Source: Anaerolineales bacterium
GTDB taxonomy: Bacteria; Chloroflexota; Anaerolineae; Anaerolineales; UBA11858
NCBI GenBank assembly: GCA_028278545.1
Contig: JANQED010000128.1
Span: 103,942 to 167,941, forward strand
Length of the DNA stretch: 64,000 nt
Direction of reading: 5' to 3'
The position numbers were made by a program, and so were the translations under genes. The notes under the pieces were generated by a model. It did no database searches, was not told the origin of the DNA, and worked only from the letters and a program-made list of their open reading frames with translations. Positions 26,678 to 34,163 of the stretch are shown piece after piece (the stretch's first letter is position 1; each line of letters starts with the position of its first letter).

Positions 26678-26765
26678 AGATTGTTCCTCATTCTCCAGGA
26701 ACGCGGTTACGCTCCGAGGTGGAGGGGACTGCGTTCTAGTACATGCTCACTCAATTATATGCAGA

Positions 26766-27491
26766 TCAGGGTTCTTGTGCCAGCTTTACTTGATACAGGG
26801 TGATCCCCACAGCGACGGCCAGGTTGAACGAGTCGATGCCCCCCGTTTGTGGAATACTGATACTCGACCCCAGGGTGCGGAATTCGTCTCCCAAACCGCT
26901 GCTCTCATTGCCAAAGATCAGGCTGAAGGGTGGGCGAGGCTCGACTTCCTGAACTAGATGCTCTCCATCTGTCATCAGGGGGTAACAGGTTCGTGGGTAT
27001 ACTCCGGGATAAGCCTCAAATTCCACGAAGGTGGCGGTGTTGATTTTGAAGACCGCCCCCATCGAGGCGCGTATCGCCCTGGGATCGAAATGGTCAGCCG
27101 CGGGCGTGATGATGGCTAGGTCATTGAAGCCGAATCCCAGCATCGTGCGCATGATCGTCCCCAGATTACCTGTGCTGCCGGGGTTGACTAGAATCACGTG
27201 ATTCGCCTGGGGGTCGAGTTGGGAGGTGTATTTCTTGAAGACTCCCACCGCGTAATCATTTTCCCGCGCCCCCAGGCGGGGGAATACCCGCTCCTGGACT
27301 TCGAGAGGGATATTGGCCTCCTGGCAGATGGCCTGGATTTTAGCGACCCCCTGATTCTCTAGCCCCTTGGGATGTACAACCACCCCCAGCACATGTTCAG
27401 TTCGATAATTGAGTAGTTCCAGGGTCGGGAAAACCCCGAAAGTGTAGGAGTGCTCGAAATCTTTCTTGTAGCGCTTCAACCGGACGTTCAT
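26766..27491 (-). CDS. SPOUT-type RNA methyltransferase (TrmH/SpoU family)
   Basis: About 241 residues. The knotted SAM-binding motifs are NPGSTGNLGTIMRT, FSLIFGNESSGL and DSFNLAVAVGITLY. The N-terminal part (KDFEHSYTFGVFPTLELL) is a substrate-binding domain. The target, rRNA or tRNA ribose 2'-O, is not decidable. A GTG start at 27533 is possible, but the codons after it coincide with a perfect 24-base palindrome; I prefer the ATG at 27491. It follows ftsY. Confidence 0.87.
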   Translation of the reverse strand: MNVRLKRYKKDFEHSYTFGVFPTLELLNYRTEHVLGVVVHPKGLENQGVAKIQAICQEANIPLEVQERVFPRLGARENDYAVGVFKKYTSQLDPQANHVILVNPGSTGNLGTIMRTMLGFGFNDLAIITPAADHFDPRAIRASMGAVFKINTATFVEFEAYPGVYPRTCYPLMTDGEHLVQEVEPRPPFSLIFGNESSGLGDEFRTLGSSISIPQTGGIDSFNLAVAVGITLYQVKLAQEP

Positions 27492-27502
27492 CAGAATTGG
27501 GT

Positions 27503-27526
27503 AGAGACGCAGCATGCTGCGTCTCT
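27503..27526. repeat. 24-base perfect palindrome between ftsY and the methyltransferase
   Basis: AGAGACGCAGCA followed by its exact complement. It lies eight bases after the ftsY stop, with no U-tract, so RNA cruciform, protein site or mRNA end stabiliser are all possible. Confidence 0.6.
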
Positions 27527-27533
27527 TGGACAC

Positions 27534-28448
27534 TTAGAAATCAGCCAGTATGCCCTCGATGAAGGCCTCCGGGTTGAAAGGTTCAAGATCATTGGCCCCT
27601 TCGCCCAACCCGGCGAACAAGATTGGCAGCCCTAGTTCTCGCTGTATCGCAAAAGCCATGCCACCGCGCGCTGACGAATCCAATTTCGCCAGGATCACCC
27701 CGGTCACCTGTACAGCATCTTTGAAGGCACGTGCCTGATGCAGGGCGTTTTGCCCGGTGGTGGCATCCATCACCAACCAGACTGCGTGGGGCGCTCCGGG
27801 AAGCGCTTTCCCCACCACGCGGTGGACTTTCTTGAGTTCCTCCATCAAGTTAAAGCGGGTGTGTAGCCTACCCGCCGTATCGATCAAGACGATATCCATC
27901 TCGCGAGCGATGGCGGCCTGGACGGTGTCATACGCCACTGCCCCGGGATCCCCTTCAGGCTGCCCGGCGATCACAGGGATGTTCAAGCGCTCTCCCCAAA
28001 TTTGGAGTTGGTCTATCGCCGCCGCCCTGAAGGTGTCCGCTGCCCCAAAGATCACGCTGATGCCCTGATCCTGGAATCGAGACCCCAGTTTTGCCATGTT
28101 GGTTGTTTTGCCAGAGCCATTCACGCCCACGATCAAGATCACGCTGGGTTGGTCGGTAAAGGCTATTTCAGGGGGCGAGTCCAGACGCTGTAACATCTCG
28201 TCTTTGATCGCCTCGACCAGCTCGCTCGCTTGCGTCAGCCCTTCTTCATGCACGCGACCTTTTAGGGCCGCGATGATTTCCTCGGCGACTTCCAAGCCCA
28301 TATCCGCCTGGATGAATAAGGCTTCGAGGTCATCCCAGGTGTTGGCGTCGATCTGGCTGGTGCCCAGAAAGTTGGAGATGCGCCCAAAGGTGGTCTTGCG
28401 GGTGCGCGCCAACCCAGATTTCCATTTGTTGAAGACGTTTTCTGTCAT
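27534..28448 (-). CDS. ftsY: Signal recognition particle receptor FtsY
   Basis: 304 residues, N and G domains only, without the long acidic A domain. G1 is GVNGSGKTTNMAKL, G3 is DTAGRLHT, G4 lies around VMDATTGQ and the closing loop is AKLDSSARGG. It docks ribosome-SRP complexes to the membrane by GTP-dependent pairing with Ffh. TATAAT (28463-28458) ends nine bases before the ATG, so the mRNA has almost no leader. Confidence 0.95.
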   Translation of the reverse strand: MTENVFNKWKSGLARTRKTTFGRISNFLGTSQIDANTWDDLEALFIQADMGLEVAEEIIAALKGRVHEEGLTQASELVEAIKDEMLQRLDSPPEIAFTDQPSVILIVGVNGSGKTTNMAKLGSRFQDQGISVIFGAADTFRAAAIDQLQIWGERLNIPVIAGQPEGDPGAVAYDTVQAAIAREMDIVLIDTAGRLHTRFNLMEELKKVHRVVGKALPGAPHAVWLVMDATTGQNALHQARAFKDAVQVTGVILAKLDSSARGGMAFAIQRELGLPILFAGLGEGANDLEPFNPEAFIEGILADF

Positions 28449-28457
28449 GGCGGGGTG

Positions 28458-28466
28458 ATTATATCA
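28458..28466 (-). promoter_or_regulatory. Extended -10 promoter of ftsY
   Basis: Minus-strand TGATATAAT, nine bases before the ATG at 28448. No convincing -35 box. Confidence 0.5.
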
Positions 28467-28473
28467 CGCAGCC

Positions 28474-28506
28474 AAAAGCCCGCAGGGGGATGAAGTCCCC
28501 GCGCGG
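28474..28506 (-). terminator. Terminator after the PLP dehydratase gene
   Basis: A GC-rich hairpin (28478-28506) directly after the stop at 28508, followed by four U on the minus strand. Confidence 0.75.
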
Positions 28507-28507
28507 T

Positions 28508-29464
28508 TTATCGTGATAATATCCCCTTCAACCGCTCCACCGATAGATTTCCTCCACTCATCACCAGGACGACTTTCTTGCCTGCCAAGCGGTCTTTGAT
28601 TTGCAGCGCGGCAGCTAGCGGGGCTGCGCCAGCGCCCTCGGCCAGGTTGTGGGTGTGTTCAAGCAGGATGCGGATGGCATCTTCAATGTCCGCATCATCG
28701 ACCAGCAGGAAGTCGTCCAGGTACTTACGCATAATGCGCTGGGTGTTCTCGAAGGGCACGCGAGTGGCGATGCCCTCGGCAAAGGTCTCCATCTGAGCCG
28801 TCATGAGATTGCCTGACTGCCAACTCAAGTGCATCGCCGGGGCTTGTGCGGATTGTACGCCGATGACTTTGATCCCGGGATGGATGCTTTTAGCGACGAT
28901 GCTGGTGGCGCTGGCGCCGCTGCCAGCGCCCACCGGGACGAGGATCACCTCGACATCCGGCAGATCATCCAGAATTTCCAGCGTGTATGTCCCCACCCCG
29001 TGGATCAAGGGTTCATCCGTCGGCCCCACGAAAGTGCCGCCTTTTTCAGCCGCTACTCCCGTGATCCACTCCCGCGCCGAATCGAAATCCTCCCCGTGGA
29101 GGATCACTTCTGCCCCCAGGCCACGCATGGCAGCGACTTTGCCCGGATTCGCTCCCTCGGGAACCGCGATGGTGGCCTTGATCGCGTTGGCTCGCGCAGC
29201 ATAAGCGATGCTCTGCCCATGATTGCCTGTCGAGGCGGTGAACAGCCCGGCTTTGCGTTGTTCCGTTGTCAGCCCGGCGGCCATCACCAATCCCCCGCGC
29301 ACCTTGAAAGCGCCCACGGGTTGGTGGTTCTCGTGTTTGATGTAGATTTGTGTGCCCACTAAATCGCTCAAGGTGGCATAGTGGTGCAGGGGGGTAGGTC
29401 TCAAATAACGATAAACATGGGGTCGGGCGGCGTAAATATCGTGGATGGTGGGGGTGTCGGTCAT
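28508..29464 (-). CDS. Threonine/serine dehydratase-like PLP enzyme
   Basis: 318 residues, fold type II. The PLP lysine is in HQPVGAFKVRGGL, the substrate loop is TASTGNHGQSIAYAA, and the phosphate loop VPVGAGSGASAT is present. No C-terminal ACT regulatory domain, so it resembles catabolic threonine dehydratase or serine racemase rather than allosteric IlvA. It deaminates Thr to 2-oxobutyrate or Ser to pyruvate. A good promoter (29527-29499) drives it, divergent to moaC. Confidence 0.87.
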   Translation of the reverse strand: MTDTPTIHDIYAARPHVYRYLRPTPLHHYATLSDLVGTQIYIKHENHQPVGAFKVRGGLVMAAGLTTEQRKAGLFTASTGNHGQSIAYAARANAIKATIAVPEGANPGKVAAMRGLGAEVILHGEDFDSAREWITGVAAEKGGTFVGPTDEPLIHGVGTYTLEILDDLPDVEVILVPVGAGSGASATSIVAKSIHPGIKVIGVQSAQAPAMHLSWQSGNLMTAQMETFAEGIATRVPFENTQRIMRKYLDDFLLVDDADIEDAIRILLEHTHNLAEGAGAAPLAAALQIKDRLAGKKVVLVMSGGNLSVERLKGILSR

Positions 29465-29498
29465 GGTGGTCTCCGTTTTGGGGCGATTTCTTATCGAA

Positions 29499-29527
29499 AT
29501 CTAAGCCTGAAGAATGGGTTTTGTCAA
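29499..29527 (-). promoter_or_regulatory. Promoter of the dehydratase gene
   Basis: Minus-strand TTGACA (29527-29522), spacer of 17 and TTAGAT (29504-29499). The -35 box lies in the spacer of the divergent moaC promoter, so the two would compete. Confidence 0.6.
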
Positions 29528-29538
29528 GCAGAGTAGAT

Positions 29539-29544
29539 TATAAT
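29539..29544 (+). promoter_or_regulatory. -10 box of moaC, predicted leaderless
   Basis: TATAAT ends seven bases before the ATG at 29552, placing the transcription start on the start codon. No good -35 is seen. Confidence 0.5.
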
Positions 29545-29551
29545 CGGCCTC

Positions 29552-30034
29552 ATGAAAAAGGAACTTTCCCACATCGATGAGTCCGGCCGCGCCCGCATGG
29601 TGGATGTGGGCCAGAAGCCGGTCACTGAGCGCATGGCGGTTGCCAGGGGCGAAGTGCATATGCAGCTCGAAACGCTGGAACTGATCCAACAAGGCGCGCT
29701 GAAAAAGGGCGATGTGCTCAGCGTGGCGCAGTTGGCAGGGGTGATGGCTGCCAAACGTACCTCGGAGTTGATCCCGTTGTGTCATCCGTTACCGCTCTCA
29801 CAGATTTTAGTGGATGTGGAACCCAATCTAAACTTGTCAGGGGTGGAGATCACCGCCACCGTGCGCGCCAGCGGGAAAACCGGCGTTGAGATGGAGGCCC
29901 TCACGGCTGTGTCTGTTGCCGCGCTGACGGTCTACGATATGGCGAAAGCCGCTGAGAAGACCATGCGCATTGAGAATATTCGCCTGGTCGAAAAGCGCGG
30001 TGGTCAGAGTGGGGATGTGGTGATCGGCGAGTAA
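29552..30034 (+). CDS. moaC: Cyclic pyranopterin monophosphate synthase MoaC
   Basis: 160 residues. Visible are [31 protein letters not shown] and [26 protein letters not shown], all hallmark MoaC blocks. It forms cPMP from the MoaA product, the first ring step of molybdopterin synthesis. moaA is not in the window. First gene of the moaC-moaD-moaE set, whose product serves the aldehyde and formate enzymes at 5.4 and 10 kb. Confidence 0.96.
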   Translation: MKKELSHIDESGRARMVDVGQKPVTERMAVARGEVHMQLETLELIQQGALKKGDVLSVAQLAGVMAAKRTSELIPLCHPLPLSQILVDVEPNLNLSGVEITATVRASGKTGVEMEALTAVSVAALTVYDMAKAAEKTMRIENIRLVEKRGGQSGDVVIGE

Positions 30035-30076
30035 CGATCAGTATTCAATCATATTATTGGTAAACCAGGATTTCTT

Positions 30077-30325
30077 ATGAACAAGATCAATATCCTATTT
30101 TTTGCCACCATGCGAGACCACATCGGTGAGAAACGCATATCCATCGATGTGCCTGGAAATATTCAGGTTCAGGAGTTGAAGACCATACTGGCAGACCGCT
30201 ACCCGAACGCTGCCGGGGCTTTGGAAGCGACTTTAGTATCCATCAATCGCGAGTACGCTTTCGCTGAGGATGTCATCCCCGATGGCGCGGAAGTGGCTAT
30301 GTTTCCGCATGTCAGCGGCGGATGA
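30077..30325 (+). CDS. moaD: Molybdopterin synthase small subunit MoaD
   Basis: 82 residues, ubiquitin-like fold. It ends in HVSGG, the Gly-Gly tail that is thiocarboxylated to deliver sulfur. NINILFFATMRDHIGE-type start and VNQEYAFAED-like region (VSINREYAFAEDVIPDGAEVAMFP) fit MoaD well. Six bases before moaE, its partner subunit. Confidence 0.93.
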   Translation: MNKINILFFATMRDHIGEKRISIDVPGNIQVQELKTILADRYPNAAGALEATLVSINREYAFAEDVIPDGAEVAMFPHVSGG

Positions 30326-30331
30326 TGGCAA

Positions 30332-30796
30332 ATGACTGAGTTCCCTACGATCTTCTCTATCACTGAGGCCGAACTCGACTTAAACGAGTTGTTGAAGCAG
30401 ATCACCTTGCCTTCAACGGGTGCGGCTTGTTTCTTTACCGGGATGGTGCGTGGTGAGACCCACAGAGATGGCCTGCCGCCCCAGACTGAGTACCTGGAAT
30501 ATGAGGCCTATGCTCCGATGGCGGAAGCCAAGATGAAGCAGGTGGCGGCTGAGATTCGAGAGCGCTGGCCGACAGTGGAGGGCATCGCTCTTGTACAGCG
30601 CATTGGCCGCCTCTATCCCCTAACCCCCACGGTTTTGATCGCCTGTACAGCCCCTCATCGTGATACGGGAGTCTTTGAGGCGGCCCGCTATGGCATTGAC
30701 CGGCTCAAAGAGATTGTCCCCATCTGGAAGAAAGAGATCGGGCCGGGGGGGGAAACCTGGGTGGAGGGGAAGTATACGCCGAAACCGGAAGAATAG
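30332..30796 (+). CDS. moaE: Molybdopterin synthase large subunit MoaE
   Basis: 154 residues. GAACFFTGMVRGETH, LEYEAYAPMAEAKMKQV, VQRIGRLYPLTPTVLIA and the final PIWKKEIGPGGETWVEGK with the catalytic lysines identify it. With MoaD it inserts the two dithiolene sulfurs. Confidence 0.95.
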   Translation: MTEFPTIFSITEAELDLNELLKQITLPSTGAACFFTGMVRGETHRDGLPPQTEYLEYEAYAPMAEAKMKQVAAEIRERWPTVEGIALVQRIGRLYPLTPTVLIACTAPHRDTGVFEAARYGIDRLKEIVPIWKKEIGPGGETWVEGKYTPKPEE

Positions 30797-30852
30797 ACCT
30801 GATGCAAGGGCGCGGGGGCGCCGGAGAGAGTTCTTCTGCCCCTTTCTAGACC

Positions 30853-31941
30853 ATGATTCGCTGCTCAACCTGCAACCTACCATATCCAGAAATTGACATC
30901 CCTTACTGCTGTCCTGACTGCGGTGGTGTGTTCGATTTCGCAGATTTTCCCTGCTTTGATCGTCAACAAATCGATCATAACCAGGCTGGCATCTGGCGCT
31001 ACAGGCACACATTTGGGCTGCCTTTTGATGCCCCGGTGGTCAATTTAGGCGAAGGAGATACTCCCTTAGTCTGGACGAAAATCTTTGGCAAGGATGTCGC
31101 CTTCAAACTGGAATTTCTCAACCCCACGGGATCATTCAAAGATCGCGGTACGGCTCTGTTGGTCAGTTTTCTGCGATCGCGCGGCGTACAGGAGGCCGTC
31201 GAAGATTCTTCTGGCAATGCCGGGGCTTCCTTCGCGGCTTATGCCTCCCGGGGAGGGATCACGGGGCGCGTTTTCGTCCCCGAATACGCTTCGGGCCCAA
31301 AACGCACTCAGATTACCGCATTCGGTGCGGAGGTGGTGTTAGTGCCTGGGCCGCGCTCTAATGCTTCTGAGGCCGTGCAGCGGGCCGCTGCGCAGGGCGC
31401 AGTTTACGCCAGCCATGCTCATCTGCCACAGGGCCTGCCGGGGTTTGCCACCGTGGCTTATGAGCTGTATGACCAATTGGGGCAGGCCCCGGGGACGGTG
31501 ATTACACCTGCTGGGCAGGGCAGTCTTTTGCTGGGGATGGGGCGGGGTTTTTCTGCCCTGCGAGATGCCGGTGTTATCGCCGAGTTGCCAGTTTTGGTGG
31601 GCGTCCAGGCCACAGCATGTGCCCCGCTTTGGGCACTTTATCAATATGGCCCCTCGGGGATAGAAAATGTTTCAGAAGGGGAAACCCGCGCCGAGGGAGT
31701 GCGCATCATCCAGCCTCATCGAAGCGAGGCTATTCTCGAAATTGTTCAGTCATCCAAAGGTTTATTCCTCAAAGTAGAGGAAGAAGATATCCTTCCAGGA
31801 CGCGACCAGCTTGCTCGTCGGGGGTTTTATATAGAGCCGACCTCAGCCATCGTTTGGGACGCGCTAGCTCAAGTAGTTGGCGAAGTCCCTGAACCGATTG
31901 TGGCCATTTTGACGGGGTCAGGCTTAAAAGGTTCCCAGTAG
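30853..31941 (+). CDS. Threonine synthase-like PLP enzyme with N-terminal zinc ribbon
   Basis: 362 residues. Residues 1-35 hold a zinc ribbon (CSTC and CCPDC). The PLP domain has LNPTGSFKDRGTALLV with the lysine, DSSGNAGASFAAYASRGG and TPAGQGSLLLGMG. It is closest to threonine synthase, but may work on another substrate, since such short ThrC-like enzymes are diverse. It lies 56 bases after moaE and is the last gene before a terminator. Confidence 0.82.
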   Translation: MIRCSTCNLPYPEIDIPYCCPDCGGVFDFADFPCFDRQQIDHNQAGIWRYRHTFGLPFDAPVVNLGEGDTPLVWTKIFGKDVAFKLEFLNPTGSFKDRGTALLVSFLRSRGVQEAVEDSSGNAGASFAAYASRGGITGRVFVPEYASGPKRTQITAFGAEVVLVPGPRSNASEAVQRAAAQGAVYASHAHLPQGLPGFATVAYELYDQLGQAPGTVITPAGQGSLLLGMGRGFSALRDAGVIAELPVLVGVQATACAPLWALYQYGPSGIENVSEGETRAEGVRIIQPHRSEAILEIVQSSKGLFLKVEEEDILPGRDQLARRGFYIEPTSAIVWDALAQVVGEVPEPIVAILTGSGLKGSQ

Positions 31942-31951
31942 CCGGTGGACG

Positions 31952-31979
31952 GTCAGCAGTTCGCCGACTGCTGACTTTT
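31952..31979 (+). terminator. Terminator after the threonine synthase-like gene
   Basis: A perfect 9-bp stem (31952-31960 with 31967-31975) and a TTTTGTTT tail. Confidence 0.85.
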
Positions 31980-32003
31980 GTTTGCTGATCACTGGAGGTA
32001 CCA

Positions 32004-33242
32004 ATGGGTGAGCGCGTTGTAGTAACGGGAATGGGCGCGATCAGTCCTATAGGGCTTAGCGCCAAAGAGAGCTGGCAGAACGCTGTTGTGGGGGTTCCTG
32101 GGTTAGGCCCCATCACCCGGTTCGATACAACAGACTATTTCGTCAAAATTGCTTGCGAGGTGAAAGGTTTCGATCCCAAGGCTTATATGCCCTCGCGGGA
32201 TGCGCGCCGTCAGGATCGCTTCGAGCAGATGGCAGTAGCTGTTGCGAAAGAAGCCATCGAGCAGGCTGGCCTGGAGATCACCGAAGAGAACGCTGGACGA
32301 GTGGGTGTGATTGTCTCCTCAGCGATTGGGGGACTAGAATCATTGCAGGATGGCGTGCAGACGATCCTGCAGTCCAACCCGCGTAAGGTCAGCCCCTTCC
32401 TGATTCCCATGCTGATGCCCAATGGAGGGGCTGGTTTGGTGGGAATTAATTATGGCTTCCAGGGGCCGGCGTTTTCTGTTGCTTCGGCTTGTGCTTCTGG
32501 GGCTGACGGCATCGGTGTGGCCTGGATGATGCTCAAAACGGGCATGATCGATGTGGCGATCGCCGGAGCCAGCGAGGCTACCATCACGCGGGTGGGCGTG
32601 GCCGCTTTTGATCGCCTGGGCGCCATGTCACGCCGAGAAGATGATCCAATGACCCCCCAACCGTTTGATCTGAACCGCGATGGCCTGGTGATGGGAGAGG
32701 GGGCTGCGGTTCTGGTGCTGGAAATGGAAAGCCATGCCAAAAGCCGGGGTGCAGAGATTTACGCCGAGTTGGCCGGGTATGGCAGCACGGCTGACGCCAA
32801 TCATATCACCGCGCCGGCAGAAGATGGCGCTGGCGGGGCGAAAGCGATGCAGATGGCTTTGGATAGTGCCGGGTTGAATCCTGAAGATGTGGGCTATATC
32901 AACGCTCATGGAACTGCGACTCCCTTGAACGATGTGGCTGAAACCCGAGCGATTAAGGCGTCTTTTGGCGATTCGGCGTATAATATCCCTATCTCATCTA
33001 CAAAGTCGATGACCGGTCATATGATGGGTGCCACGGGCGCGCTGGAGGCCCTCTTTTGCGTCAAAGCTGTGCATGAGGACCTTGTGCCTCCGACGATTAA
33101 CTACCAGACTCCGGACCCCGAGTGCGATTTGGATTATGTCCCTAATCAGGCGCGCGAGACGCGGGTTGAGGCCGCCATCAGTAACGCTTTTGGATTTGGA
33201 GGTCATAACGCCGTTTTGGCGGTCAAGAAGTATACAGGGTAA
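32004..33242 (+). CDS. fabF: 3-oxoacyl-ACP synthase II
   Basis: 412 residues, full-length KAS II. Catalytic residues are C163 in VASACASGADGIG, His in YINAHGTATPLND (about 304) and His in KSMTGHMMGATGALE (about 340). It elongates acyl-ACP with malonyl-ACP made by FabD. TGGAGG precedes the ATG. The gene starts 24 bases after a terminator, so it likely begins a new unit with rnc. Confidence 0.95.
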   Translation: MGERVVVTGMGAISPIGLSAKESWQNAVVGVPGLGPITRFDTTDYFVKIACEVKGFDPKAYMPSRDARRQDRFEQMAVAVAKEAIEQAGLEITEENAGRVGVIVSSAIGGLESLQDGVQTILQSNPRKVSPFLIPMLMPNGGAGLVGINYGFQGPAFSVASACASGADGIGVAWMMLKTGMIDVAIAGASEATITRVGVAAFDRLGAMSRREDDPMTPQPFDLNRDGLVMGEGAAVLVLEMESHAKSRGAEIYAELAGYGSTADANHITAPAEDGAGGAKAMQMALDSAGLNPEDVGYINAHGTATPLNDVAETRAIKASFGDSAYNIPISSTKSMTGHMMGATGALEALFCVKAVHEDLVPPTINYQTPDPECDLDYVPNQARETRVEAAISNAFGFGGHNAVLAVKKYTG

Positions 33243-33373
33243 AAAGGTACACAAGTACTCGCTTAACTCGATTACCTGTATATCATCAAACTCGCAAAAG
33301 AACTAATGGACCGCGAGACACCCGATCCTGGTGGTGGGGTGTTTCTCGGGCCCTGAGTTCTGAGGAGGTAAGC

Positions 33374-34096
33374 ATGGTATATGCTCAGGGAACCCCCGAG
33401 GAAGAATCTCCGCGTGCTTTGGCAGCACGTTTGGGGTTAGAATTTTCCGATTATCGGCTGCTAAGCCGGGCGTTGACGCATCGCTCATACCTGAATGAGC
33501 ACCCCGAGGCGCTGGAAGATAATGAACGTCTTGAGTTTTTGGGGGACGCTATTTTGGATTTTTTGACGGGTGCCTGGTTATACAATCGCTTCCCAGAGAT
33601 GTCGGAAGGGCAGTTGACGCGCATGCGCTCAGCGCTGGTGCGCACCGAGCAGTTGGCTGATTTCGCCCGCAAGTTGAACCTGGGCCCGGCGATGAGATTG
33701 GGGCGTGGAGAGGCTGAATCTGGGGGGCGGGCGCGGCCGGCTTTACTGTGTGCGACTTTCGAGGCGTTGGTGGGCGCTATCTATTTGGGCGCTGGCATCC
33801 TCGCGGTGCGGGAGTTCGTGGAACCGCAATTGGAGAGCATCGCCCATCAGATATACTCCTCGGGTGGTATGCTTGACCCGAAGAGCAGGCTTCAAGAATG
33901 GACTCAGGCGCATGGGAATGGCGCGCCGTCCTATCGGACGATTTCTGAGACCGGCCCAGATCACGCCAAGGTTTTTGTGGTGGAAGTCTTCATTAACGGC
34001 ACTTCTTATGGGGTAGGTTCTGGCCATAGCAAGCAGAGCGCGGCCAAGGCCGCTGCCCAGGAAGCACTCATTAAGCTGGGCGTTGATTGGTATTAA
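33374..34096 (+). CDS. rnc: Ribonuclease III
   Basis: 240 residues. The signature NERLEFLGDAILDFLTGAWL lies at about 47-66 with catalytic acids in FEALVGAIYLGAG. The C-terminal third is a dsRNA-binding domain (DPKSRLQEWTQAHG...SKQSAAKAAAQEALIKLG). It processes rRNA and structured mRNAs. GGAGG lies seven bases before the ATG. The fabF-rnc-smc order is a well known conserved cluster. Confidence 0.95.
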   Translation: MVYAQGTPEEESPRALAARLGLEFSDYRLLSRALTHRSYLNEHPEALEDNERLEFLGDAILDFLTGAWLYNRFPEMSEGQLTRMRSALVRTEQLADFARKLNLGPAMRLGRGEAESGGRARPALLCATFEALVGAIYLGAGILAVREFVEPQLESIAHQIYSSGGMLDPKSRLQEWTQAHGNGAPSYRTISETGPDHAKVFVVEVFINGTSYGVGSGHSKQSAAKAAAQEALIKLGVDWY

Positions 34097-34127
34097 GCGG
34101 GTGATATACCAAGTGTCAGTCGGGTTA

Positions 34128-34156
34128 TAGACGTTTTTAGCATTCTGGTTTACGAT
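34128..34156 (+). promoter_or_regulatory. Possible leaderless promoter of smc
   Basis: TAGACG, 17 bases, TACGAT, then seven bases to the ATG at 34164. Both boxes match consensus at only four positions, so moderate evidence. Confidence 0.35.
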
Positions 34157-34163
34157 AGCATCC

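Noticed and set aside
33300..33360. Imperfect inverted repeat before rnc as a riboswitch or T-box
   Set aside because: Arms are short and interrupted, and no conserved motif of a known leader RNA is seen.
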